DNA from: Vitellaria paradoxa
Taxonomy: Eukaryota; Streptophyta; Magnoliopsida; Ericales; Sapotaceae
Direction of reading: 5' to 3'
NCBI GenBank assembly: GCA_019916065.1
Contig: CM034241.1
Coordinates: forward strand, 10,391,223-10,455,222
Length of the DNA: 64,000 bases
Numbering within the stretch: position 1 is the first letter of the stretch; each line of letters begins with the position of its first letter. Both the position numbers and the translations under genes were made by a program. Below the pieces are notes generated by a model. It was not told where the DNA came from. It saw nothing but the letters and a program-made list of their open reading frames with translations, and made no database searches. Shown one piece after another: positions 34,848 through 44,440 of the stretch.

Positions 34848-35267
34848 GGGGTCCGGACCATCCCATAGGGGGTCCGGACCACAGTGTATATGAAATCCTC
34901 TTCAACAGCTCCAGCTTTCTGTGGTCGGGACCATCATGGAGGGGGTCCGGACCACAGTGTATAGTTTTCTTCTTTGGCTGGGCTTCAACTTTCTGTGGTC
35001 GGGACCATCAAAGAGAGGGTCCGGACCACAGTGTATAGGTTTCTTCAATGTTTGCTCCTCCATCTAAGCCAACTCTTGGGGAAGCTTGAACCATTGTTGA
35101 CACGCTTTGTTCTCCTTTGTTTCCTTCCTCCTTGGAGCTGTCAAAATCACTGTCTTCTTCGTTGAATTCACCATGTTCCCCTAAAAGACGGAGTGAAGCC
35201 TGCGCGCGCATAACACACTGTGGTCCGGACCGTTTGGCAGGTGGTCCGGACCACAGAAACTTTGTTC
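34848..35267 (-). repeat. GGTCCGGACC palindrome cluster, left LTR of C
   Basis: At least six copies of GTCCGGACC or GGTCGGGACC occur, several within TGTGGTCCGGACCACA-type palindromes. Roughly 65-75-base units end in CACAGTGTAT. The cluster lies upstream of the minus-strand TATA box. Confidence 0.85.
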
Positions 35268-35683
35268 TTCAAGTTCTGCTTCTCGTTTGCTGCTTCTGAC
35301 AGCTTTCTGTCCTCAACTTCCACTGCGATTTTGACCTCGAAAACGATCGATTCAGGCTTCGGCTAAAGCACGAAAGTTGTAGCCCTTTGAGTCTTCTTTC
35401 CAACCCAAAAAGAATCAGGTCAATCCGAGTTGTGAGTGAGAGATATGGTCAAAATACTGACAGAGTGTCAAGCTGGAACTTCAGCTGCACACCACTTCAA
35501 CCATCTAGAACTTCGGACCCTTTTTCTCTCCTCGGCAGCCACTTTCATCATTGCTAATCTCACTTATTTTACCCTTTTACCTGCAATTAAGAAAATAATA
35601 ATAAAACTTCAAAATAAACTACTTAAATGCATCAAAAGTTATATAAAAGTGGAGTTTGTAATAGCACTTTTCAAGTGCAATCA

Positions 35684-35718
35684 CACCCCCCAACTTGAGT
35701 GTTGCTAGTCCCTAGCAA
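35684..35718 (-). promoter_or_regulatory. Element C 3' PPT with upstream hairpin
   Basis: On the minus strand TTGCTAG pairs with CTAGCAA around GGA (35702-35718). A 10-nt spacer CACTCAAGTT and six G (35686-35691) follow, then the LTR. Spacing and G-run match the internal module at 37445-37480. Confidence 0.8.
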
Positions 35719-36626
35719 TGCCCTTTATTAAAATGAAATGCAACTACGATCCTATTTCTCTTTTCGTTGGAAACACAGCTACACTTAGCTACGTGTAACA
35801 AGCCCTTTAAACCCCTAGGTTCCCCCTAGTGGACGAGTAAGGTCTCGTGAGGGTTTGCAGTGATGCTACCCATAAACATCTATGGCATGGTCTCAATGTG
35901 TCAAAAAGTAATCAAGATCAAAAATGAATCAAGCTCAAGCCCAACAAGTCACAAAACCCAAATATCATGTGTAATTCCCGAGTGCTAAGCATTAATGCAT
36001 GGACTATCAAAGTAGAAAGAGCATGTGTGCAAAATTGTTTCATTCATTCAACAAGGTTGCAAGAGCATAAACGGAACTAGGTTTTGACTTCAAATACTCA
36101 CAAGGTACCACTCATAGAAAGAAATTCACTCATCAAGGGTTCACACACACCTATTAGCATATGATGCTATCCTAATTGCACATAACCCCACAAATAATTG
36201 AGTGAACTAAAATGAAATTCAAAGTGGACAGCTCATAACCATGTTCCAATGCAAATGTAATAGATCACACCACACAACCTACATAAGACCACTACATGCA
36301 CAATACAAAAGTTGCTTGCTTAGAATCCACTAGGTCTTTGTTTTGGTTGTAACTTGGCCAGGGGTAATGGTTAACAATGGAGGATATGGAAATCAAAGCA
36401 CATGTCTTGCGATAAATATGCTTAAGTGCGCACAAGTCCCGAACTATCCATTTCCTTTCTAAACCCCAACAAGGATTCCCACAAGAAGCTTATTCACAAA
36501 CTTACGAACTACTCATGGGACATTCTCAATAATTCTAATACAATGCACAAGTCCCGAACTACCCAAGCAAAAAGAAGTGAAAAACCTTTTTTTCTTCTCT
36601 TTCTTTTTTTTTCTCTATTTTTTCTT

Positions 36627-36658
<32 letters not shown>

Positions 36659-37444
36659 AAATAATGAAAATACATCAGCTAGATTCTCCACCCAATATTT
36701 CCTCTCAATATGCTCTTAAAAATTTCCATTCCCAACCCCCATTCACATCATTGACATTAAGGCACTTTCACAATCCAAGACATGTGAGGGTAAGGCTTAG
36801 AGTGTGTGAATAAGGTTAAAGGACAATATATGAGGTGGGAACCAAGAAAAAAATATATATAAATATATCACACACTTTATTTAAAAGGCTTCAAGTTGGT
36901 TCCTAGGATAATTCATAACTAAGAAAGGATAAAGAGGCCCAACAATAGCAAAGATGGCCTAGCATCATGTTCAAAGCTTGCAACAACTCATAATATGCCA
37001 AGTGAAACTAATGCAAGTGTGTGTGATGCAATTGGTGCATTGGAAACCAAAGCGAAGAATAAAAGAGTTGTGATTATGTGCAACCCCTCAAGAAAAGAAT
37101 AATAGGCTCAAAAGCTCACCATTAAGAGGTATAAGTCTCTACCTAGTCCAAGAATGCTCAATTAACCAATGTTAAAGAAAATCAACTCCTAAGCACATAA
37201 ACTCTTCTATTAATAGTCAAAGATGCACAAGGTCATTATACAATCAACTTGAACTAAGTTTCCTATTAAAGCTTGAACAAAACTCATTCATCACTTTCTC
37301 ACTTAATTCCACAATCGACCAAACCAGAAAGAAAGGATGACATGTAGGTACAAATGTGCTAAATTCATGTATTTATGCTTAAAGATGCTCAAAAAATTTT
37401 AAATTTTTACAATTTTGGCACAAAAGGTCATCATGCGAACCCTA
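35719..37444 (-). mobile_element. Element C noncoding 3' internal region
   Basis: It shows no long frame on the coding strand. A long T/C tract at 36577-36658 (purine-rich on the minus strand) is the most striking feature. Parts match D's noncoding region (CCAACGAAAAGAGAAATAGG, and GTTGAAGCC near 36890). Confidence 0.7.
36577..36658. repeat. Low-complexity polypyrimidine tract
   Basis: About 80 bases of T with interspersed C on the plus strand. Open frames over it encode only low-complexity Phe/Leu or Lys/Arg runs and are not genes. Confidence 0.9.
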
Positions 37445-37480
37445 CCCCCCAACTTAAAATTCACATTGTCCTCAATGTGA
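37445..37480 (-). promoter_or_regulatory. Internal hairpin, 10-nt spacer, G6 (candidate central PPT of C)
   Basis: On the minus strand TCACATTG (37480-37473) pairs with CAATGTGA (37468-37461) around AGGA. A 10-nt spacer ATTTTAAGTT follows, then six G (37450-37445). The string AAGTTGGGGGG is identical to that at the LTR-adjacent PPT. Confidence 0.65.
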
Positions 37481-37971
37481 GAACCATGATGCATATGTGG
37501 GTCTGTAGTGTGCAATAATGAGCATGATGATGAGCATGAAACAATAACAACAAAGGCACAAATAAGAACAAAGCACAAATTAAACCAAGCATTGCACCCA
37601 TTATTCAAGCCACTTAAGGCATCACCCAATACATCCCCTCAACTTAGATTCTACAGCACTCCCAACAAGAACAATTATGTATGTGAAGTACCAATTAGAA
37701 GTGCAAAACTAAATAAAAGGGAGAGGAAGGACATTACCTCAAGAGCTTCCTTATTTGAAGAAAAGAAAAGAACTTGAGCAGTTTATTCCTTTGAATTAAA
37801 TTGTACTAAAAGAAAAAAATAAAACTTCTACGAGATAAAATGTTAGAATAAACAAATAAAAGTAAACTAAAAGAAAATTAAAATTTAATCTAGGCAGAAA
37901 GAAAACTAAAATAAATAAATAAGTAAATAAAATGTAATCTACTAATATACAAGGGTTAATGCCAAAACATA

Positions 37972-38598
37972 CTATCCAACTCCTAATCTCTCCCAAGCCT
38001 TACCAAATGGCTTTAGGAATGAAATATTCTCCTTGGGCCCAAGAGGTACTGAAAATGAGTGTGCTCCTAGTGCAGAAAACACTAGAAAATGCATGGCCTT
38101 GTGGGAATCCTTGAATCCCAAATATGACCCAAATTTATTTGCATATGTGAACATGGAATGTAGTTGTGGGTTTTCTAGTATCCCCTCGACACCTAAAAAG
38201 TCAATGCAAACTATTTTTTTGGTCTCCACCACTTCCCTAAATGTGTGGTCAGTCTTAGTCAAAACATGTTCAGTTCCCTCAGTAAGATTCCTAGTTGGGG
38301 CGACAGCAAAAGATGAGAGTTGTGCACCACTCTCACTCTTAGGCTTGTCTATCGAACTCTCAAAGGATGATAAAGAAAATTCACTCTCATAAGAGTCCTG
38401 CGTAATTGAAGTAGGAACCCAACCATAATTAGAATCATACTTCCACTCAAATATAGGGGTCTCAACAGGTAAGTCATCAAGTGTACTAGCCCCAACAGGA
38501 AAAGATATATCAGAAGTGGTCTCAGTGAGTGGTATAGTGGCACATGATGAAACTAAAGTGACTGGCTTAACTAGTGTGTTCCTCTGAACCTCTGGCAT
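37972..38598 (-). CDS. Element C ORF2, unknown protein (208 aa)
   Basis: The frame starts at an ATG at 38598, overlapping the end of gag by 32 bases in a different frame. It may be read as a gag extension after a frameshift or as a separate protein. It starts MPEVQRNTLVKPVTLVSS. A Ser/Glu-rich acidic middle is followed by KIVCIDFLGVEGILENPQ, FGSYLGFKDSHKAMHFLV and SVPLGPKENISFLKPFGKAW near the end. No catalytic motif, zinc finger or membrane segment is visible, and I do not recognise the family. Being open over 208 codons in a young element suggests it may be translated. Confidence 0.55.
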   Translation of the reverse strand: MPEVQRNTLVKPVTLVSSCATIPLTETTSDISFPVGASTLDDLPVETPIFEWKYDSNYGWVPTSITQDSYESEFSLSSFESSIDKPKSESGAQLSSFAVAPTRNLTEGTEHVLTKTDHTFREVVETKKIVCIDFLGVEGILENPQLHSMFTYANKFGSYLGFKDSHKAMHFLVFSALGAHSFSVPLGPKENISFLKPFGKAWERLGVG

Positions 38599-39868
38599 TA
38601 AAGCTCTTAGAATAAGTCTTAGGACTTTCCAAGGTCATCTGAGTTGTTAGGGTGGGATGAGCTTCAAGCTCTGTGGTGGTGTTGGTTGGCATGTCCTCTA
38701 GACTCTCAACAGATGAAGTCTCGTGCACGTTAGAGTTTGGTGGGAACAAGTCAAAGGGCTCATTCCCTTCATTATCGCAACCATTATCAGAATAGTCGCT
38801 CCACTCAAAGTCTAGGGTTTTTGAATTAGAATTTTCTCGTGCAAGTAACAAAAAAGACCTAGATTCAGCTATTTCAGCTTCAGTGCGTGGACGAATATAA
38901 GGACATGCTGTGGACTCGAACAATGTATCATCTAATGTAGAGTCAATATGTGTGGAAGTCTCATGTGCACTAGAATCTACTTTTAAGTTAACTTCTTCCC
39001 TATGTTGAGTTTGCTTGCAGAGTGACTCAACTTGTGTATTGCTAGATTCAGTAAGCCAATGATCTAGGGGTTCCTCAGACTGGCCCTCGGTAAGTAGAGT
39101 GGAGTTGGGACATGCAATATCCAAGTAATCAGGCTCAACTCCTACTCCATTTTCTAAGGATCGATCATGAGAATCAAGTGAAGTAGGAGGATGTGGGAAA
39201 GGGTCAATGTGGCTTTCAAGTGAATGAGGTTCAAAACTAGGTTCAAGTTTTTCTCGTGGCTTGGTGTGTTCATAGAAAAATTCAAAAAATGACCATGCTT
39301 CTTCTGGGGTAAGGTCAAGAAATTCCTTACCCAAACTTTTATCAAATGCTCGGTGTAACTCACAAGGTAGAGCATTGTAGAATATGCCTAGAATGTACCC
39401 TAAATCTAGTCCATGATTTGGGAAAGTTTCTAAAAGGTTTTTAAATCTCTCCCAGCATTTATAAAATACTTCACCCTTCTTAAAACAAAAACTTCTAATT
39501 TGAAAGCGGAAAGTGAAGTTTTGAAAATTGGGGAGAAAATTTGCAATAAAATCATTTTGTAACTCTTCCCAAATATTAATGGACCAAGTAGCAGCACGAC
39601 ACCAATCATCGGCTACTCCACATAATGACAACGGGAAAAAATTATACTTAAGTGTGTTATCTATGTAACCACTCGTGCAATAGAAACAAACTGACTCAAA
39701 ACGTTCCAAATGAACTCTAGGGTCCTCATGTTGAAGTCCATAAAATTTAGGTAGCATAGAAAAAGTTTCTAGGCAAAATTCAATTCCATAAATGCTGCCT
39801 AAATAACTCATGAGTGCATGAATGGTGTCTGGTGAACCAAAATTATAAGGAAAATAATCCATGTTCAA
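38567..39868 (-). CDS. Element C Gag protein (433 aa)
   Basis: The ATG at 39868 lies 84 bases inside the primer-binding site, the usual spot for gag. Residues about 45-225 form the retrotransposon gag (capsid) domain: GLQHEDPRVHLERFESVC, FPLSLCGVADDWCRAAT, WEELQNDFIANFLPNFQ, FKKGEVFYKCWERFKNLL and LDLTPEEAWSFFEFF. The remaining 200 residues are acidic and Ser/Thr-rich without a CCHC knuckle. It would assemble the particle packaging element RNA. It is intact from ATG to stop, in contrast to the gags of A and B. Lack of pol after it makes C a gag-only element. Whether the true product is longer through the overlapping ORF2 is not decided by the sequence. Confidence 0.8.
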   Translation of the reverse strand: MNMDYFPYNFGSPDTIHALMSYLGSIYGIEFCLETFSMLPKFYGLQHEDPRVHLERFESVCFYCTSGYIDNTLKYNFFPLSLCGVADDWCRAATWSINIWEELQNDFIANFLPNFQNFTFRFQIRSFCFKKGEVFYKCWERFKNLLETFPNHGLDLGYILGIFYNALPCELHRAFDKSLGKEFLDLTPEEAWSFFEFFYEHTKPREKLEPSFEPHSLESHIDPFPHPPTSLDSHDRSLENGVGVEPDYLDIACPNSTLLTEGQSEEPLDHWLTESSNTQVESLCKQTQHREEVNLKVDSSAHETSTHIDSTLDDTLFESTACPYIRPRTEAEIAESRSFLLLARENSNSKTLDFEWSDYSDNGCDNEGNEPFDLFPPNSNVHETSSVESLEDMPTNTTTELEAHPTLTTQMTLESPKTYSKSFNARGSEEHTS

Positions 39869-39951
39869 AAATTTTATTTTATTTATTTATTTATTTTTTA
39901 GAAAAAGAAATTAACTTAAAAATGAAAACAACCTAAAAACTAAAATTTGGC

Positions 39952-39969
39952 TCCCCGGCAACGGCGCCA
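39952..39969 (-). other. Element C primer-binding site (tRNA-Asp)
   Basis: The minus strand reads TGGCGCCGTTGCCGGGGA, complementary to the 18 bases at the 3' end of plant tRNA-Asp(GUC). It lies six bases from the LTR edge. tRNA-Asp priming is typical of Athila/Tat-lineage elements. Confidence 0.9.
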
Positions 39970-41225
39970 AAAACTTGACCGCTTATGAATAGTGCAGTGC
40001 TAATTAACCCCCAAGTGCAAGGGTATGCGGTGTAGTTTTAATCTCGGTGAGTCCGAGGTCGAATCCACAGGGAGCCTATATGTTTCAGTTTCTAAGTTCA
40101 AATATGAATTTTAGGTTTAAATGTGAATTGAGATATCAATTGAATTAAATTGGATTTAAGAGAATTGCAAATTGAAGGATTAAACAAGAAACAAACTAAT
40201 TAAAGGGATATTTAAACTAGAATGCAAACTACTTTGAAATAACTTAGCAATTTAAAGTTACTGAACTTAAATGTAAAGAGAATTGAATATTTTCAAATTA
40301 AAAAGCTATTCTAATTTAGAACTTGCAATGCAATCAATTCAAACAAAAGTGATTTAACTTAAGACAATAATATTTAAAAGAGTTCTTGATTCAACTTTCA
40401 CAATTCCAGGTAATTCGTTATTTTGCCAAGGGATGATTTAAAATACAATCTATAGTTCACGTCAAAGGATCTATAGATTGGGAAATATTTTCAATACATT
40501 CCAAAATTTCTCGATACACAGTTTTAAACTCACGTTTCATTATGGAAAATAAAACTGGAAATATTTTATGATAAAAACATTCGAGTTCAAATCTGATTTA
40601 GGAGTGAATAGATTCCAAAATTTCTCGATACACAGTTTTAAACTCACGTTTCATTATGGAAAATAAAACTGGAAATATTTTATGATAAAAACATTCGAGT
40701 TAAAAAGTTTTCTAAACAAACAAATCAGATTTGAAAATTGTAGATCACTTCACATAGGTTTTCAAAACCCATGCGAAGGATCTACGTTCATCCCTCAACT
40801 TATAACGAATCACCCTTCATTGATTCAGTGAATCAAGAACTAGGGTTTCTACTCTAGCATGATCTTAAACGAAACAAAAGCATTAATTGAAACGTAAACA
40901 TTCAACACAAACATGCTTTAAAGATTTAAGAAAGCGACTAAAACAATCTTATTGAATATAAAATTAATCAAACAATGTTTAAACACGAATGTAGATTGGA
41001 AACGAAATATTAACTTACGTAAAAACAAACTTCAAAATTAAAACCTGAATTGCAATAGCTGAGACGAACGTCTTTAACACTTCAAAAACTTGTAGAAACA
41101 TTTACGAACATTCAATAACCAATCTCCCAACTATCAAAAAAATAATGAAAAATAATCTAAAACAAAACCCTAAAGAAGCAGAAGAAGAAGTATTCTGTCC
41201 CTCCCTAATCGGCTGCAAAGTGGGG

Positions 41226-41233
41226 TATTTATA
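41226..41233 (-). promoter_or_regulatory. TATA box of the element C 5' LTR
   Basis: The minus strand reads TATAAATA followed by CCCC, a good plant TATA box. The GGTCCGGACC cluster begins about 55 bases upstream. Transcription would run toward gag. Confidence 0.6.
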
Positions 41234-41288
41234 AGCAAACCCAAAAACCCTAATGTGTAAAGAACGGATCAATGTTTTCCCGCACATG

Positions 41289-41697
41289 GGGGTCCGGACC
41301 ATCCCATAGGGGGTCCGGACCACAGTGTATATGAAATCCTCTTCAACAGCTCCAGCTTTCTGTGGTCGGGACCATCATGGAGGGGGTCCGGACCACAGTG
41401 TATAGTTTTCTTCTTTGGCTGGGCTTCAACTTTCTGTGGTCGGGGCCATCAAAGAGAGGGTCCGGACCACAGTGTATAGGTTTCTTCAATGTTTGCTCCT
41501 CCATCTAAGCCAACTCTTGGGGAAGCTTGAACCATTGTTGACACGCTTTGTTCTCCTTTGTTTCCTTCCTCCTTGGAGCTGTCAAAATCACTGTCTTCTT
41601 CGTTGAATTCACCATTTTCCCCTAAAAGACGGAGTGAAGCCGTGCGCGCATAACACACTGTGGTCCGGACCATTTGGCAGGTGGTCCGGACCACAGA
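41289..41697 (-). repeat. GGTCCGGACC palindrome cluster, right LTR of C
   Basis: Same array as in the left LTR, with a few substitutions such as GGGACC to GGGGCC near 41443. The repeats lie just upstream of the TATA box in transcription order. Confidence 0.85.
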
Positions 41698-42124
41698 AAC
41701 TTTGTTCTTCAAGTTCTGCTTCTCGTTTGCTGCTTCTGACAGCTTTCTGTCCTCAACTTCCACTGCGATTTTGACCTCGAAAACGATCGATTCAGGCTTC
41801 GGCTAAAGCACGAAAGTTGTAGCCCTTTGAGTCTTCTTTCCAACCCAAAAAGAATCAGGTCAATCCGAGTTGTGAGTGAGAAGATATGGTCAAAATACTG
41901 ACAGAGTGTCAAGCTGGAACTTCAGCTGCACACCACTTCAACCATCTAGAACTTCGGACCCTTTTTCTCTCCTCGGCAGCCACTTTCATCATTGCTAATC
42001 TCACTTATTTTACCCTTTTACCTGCAATTAAGAAAATAATAATAAAACTTCAAAATAAACTACTTAAATGCATCAAAAGTTATATAAAAGTGGAGTTTGT
42101 AATAGCACTTTTCAAGTGCAATCA

Positions 42125-44271
42125 GTATGCAAACCGGTCTCGTAGTCTCGATACTAAATATATGCTAAAATAAGCTGTATATGCATTTTGTAAGTTTCTA
42201 GCCTACTGATTATGCTAACCACCCTGCACAGGTTTTGGGGCTTCTAACCCTTGGGCTCTAGAACCCACTCTTTCTAGTACCCTTAATGACCCTAATAATC
42301 CAAAAATCAAATCTCAAGCAATTCCTTTAATTAACAGCACAACATACACAAAAGTTCTCCCTAATTTGATTTTTTTTTTGTGTTCTTCCCTTTATAAGTT
42401 TTATGAAGTGTGAATGTGTTTCGGGCCTAAGTTTTATGTTGCCCTTCCATAAAAATATTCTCATACAAGATTTATCAAATAAATATCATGCAACCATATT
42501 CAGGAATATATATGCAGCTAGTTTGGTAAATAAAATTTTACATCAAGCATGTCATGACAATGAAGGATTCAAGACATAAATTTTGATAATTCATATAAAA
42601 TAGAAAATGAAATATTTTATACTAATTCAAAAGCCTAAAATACTTATAATTAAGTCCAGTTTCATAAAAACAAGATTTAAAATTTATTCATAAAGCCATA
42701 TAATACAGATTTTAAGAATACTAAATGGGTATTTCTACAAAAACCATACAGAATAGCTTACTTTCACAATTTTTATAAAATCCATTTTAAATCCAAAAAT
42801 TTTGAAAATTTCACAAAAAGATCATTCATATATCTAGTTTAACATATAAAAATTTTAAAAATTATATCCACTTTTATTTATACCTTTTATACCAAATATC
42901 TAACTGCTACTAATTCAGCAACGTAAACCAAGCAGCCAAGTTTCAATATTTTTATAAAATAAATTATTAGTCAAAAAATTTTTAAAATGTTACTTTAGAA
43001 TAATTGACATGTCTAGCTTCACATATAAAATTATTAGAAATAAATTTAATCTCGAGGTATCATTTTTATACCGAAAATCAAACTCCTATTAGCACAGCAA
43101 TTTAAAACAAACAGTCAACTTTCATGATTTTTGTAAAATCCATTTTAATTCAAAAAAATATGAAAGTTTTACTGGATATTAGTTTAGATATGTATTCCCA
43201 TATATAAAAATATCAAAAATTAGTTCGACCTCTAAGCATGAATTTCATATAAAAACATTGTGTTGATCCTAGCATGGAAATCCCAACCAATCAGTCTAGT
43301 TTGACTATTTTTAATAAATCCATTTAAATTCCAAAAATTATGAAATTTTTATAGGAAACTCATCTACATTCTAATTTAAATATAAAAGTTTCAATAGTTA
43401 AATTAATCTCTAAGTATGATTTTTATGGGAAAACAGTGTACTCGTTTCAGTGTGAAAATTCTAGAATTTCATATAATCAAGAATCAATTCATAGAATAGG
43501 TTTTTCATCTCTTGCACATATATATATATACATGACATGATAAAAAAAATATATCAAATAAACACAATCCCATCTACCTCACTACACACGTAAACGATCG
43601 ATGTGTATTACGTTACTACCAATGCAAGTTGGCCTTCTAGAGTGATTTCGGCGATCCCTTCTTTCGAACTTAACTCGGGACTTCGTTCGTCTTACACCAA
43701 TTTCTCTTAATATGTATGATTGTACCAATCTCCTCTTGTTGGAACTTTTGAAACCAAAATAGAAGAATAGCAGGAAGGAGAAAACTCTCTGGTGCAAGTT
43801 ATGTATGTGAAGAAAATGATGGGAGATGAAAAGAGTGGTTTATGTAAAAATGTTTCATCTTTCCCTTTCGTTACATGTACTACCATAACTTACCCATCAA
43901 TACACCTTTAAACCATAAGTTCCTTGCTGTAACCGTTTGGCCTCTCTTATGACAATAATTTCTTGTCATAACTCCTCCTCCCACTCTCTCACACGCACGT
44001 ATTCCTAGAACCCCTCTCTTGGTCTCTTTACACAACATTAACTCCTTGTCACTCACTCAGCCAATAAGAATGCACGTCCCCCAATAAATAGAAAACACAT
44101 TCAACTAATATATATATATATATTTAAATATACATTAGCATCATACAATATATGCACACACACACAACCGATTAAATATGTCACACATAAAATAAATAAA
44201 ATAAAACTTAAATAATAAAATTTGAATAAAATAAAAGTACATATATTTTTTTAAAATTCTAGGTTCTTACA
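42125..44271 (-). mobile_element. Element A 5' LTR, outer part
   Basis: It resumes A's LTR after C, beginning with the duplicated GTATG, and ends CTTACA at 44271, followed by AAAAG. It matches 4780-6855. It includes a (TA)n run near 44109. Apart from C, the 5' LTR is about 2.9 kb against 2832 bp for the 3' LTR. Confidence 0.9.
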
Positions 44272-44276
44272 AAAAG

Positions 44277-44440
44277 TTTTTAAAAAAATATGGAAAAAGT
44301 AAAAAAAAAAAATAATTCTAACCATTTAGTAAATTCAACAGTTGAAAATATCTTAAATTTAAAATTTTAAACTTCCTTATTATATAAATGACACTGAATG
44401 TAAAATTGTATGTTATTTTTTTAAAATATTAATTTATAAT
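44277..44440 (-). repeat. Helitron-like AT-rich repeat, right part
   Basis: It continues the sequence interrupted at 4023 and matches 46725-46860 (AACTTCCTTATTATATAAATGA and flanks). It shows that A landed inside a diverged Helitron-family copy. Confidence 0.55.

Larger units (their letters stand above)
33536..35683 (-). mobile_element. Element C 3' LTR (2148 bp)
   Basis: The plus-strand ends are TGACCGC and GCAATCA. It contains a 114-bp direct duplication (units from 34057 and 34171), a TATA box on the minus strand at 34786-34793 (TATAAATA), and a GGTCCGGACC palindrome cluster at 34848-35267. Frames here are chance. Confidence 0.92.
33536..42124 (-). mobile_element. Element C: complete young non-autonomous Athila/Tat-type retrotransposon
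   Basis: The 8589-bp element has two LTRs of 2148 and 2149 bp, which differ at about a dozen positions by eye, flanked by GTATG at 33531-33535 and 42125-42129. On the minus strand it has a 5' LTR with TATA box, a PBS for tRNA-Asp, a gag ORF, a second ORF, a long noncoding region with two hairpin/G-run modules, and a 3' LTR. There is no protease, RT, RNase H or integrase, so it would need enzymes in trans. The small LTR divergence and largely open frames indicate recent activity. Confidence 0.92.
39976..42124 (-). mobile_element. Element C 5' LTR (2149 bp)
   Basis: It is nearly identical to the left LTR, with about a dozen substitutions or one-base indels noted by eye. It would drive transcription of C leftwards. 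It contains the 114-bp duplication and the palindrome cluster (41289-41697). Confidence 0.92.
4024..44271 (-). mobile_element. Element A: Ty3/Gypsy chromovirus, split by B and C
   Basis: The ends TGTCACGCC (left) and CTTACA (right) are flanked by AAAAG at 4019-4023 and 44272-44276, so both outer boundaries of one insertion are preserved. On the minus strand the order is 5' LTR, PBS for initiator tRNA-Met, gag, protease, RT, RNase H, integrase with chromodomain, PPT, 3' LTR. This is the Tekay/Del-type chromovirus order. B interrupts RNase H and C interrupts the 5' LTR. The LTRs differ at roughly one base in ten over the first 200 bases compared by eye, so A is the oldest of the three. Confidence 0.9.

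Noticed and set aside
36426..36813. Open frames over the T/C-rich tract
   Set aside because: Low-complexity Phe/Leu or Lys/Arg runs inside noncoding element C; not genes.
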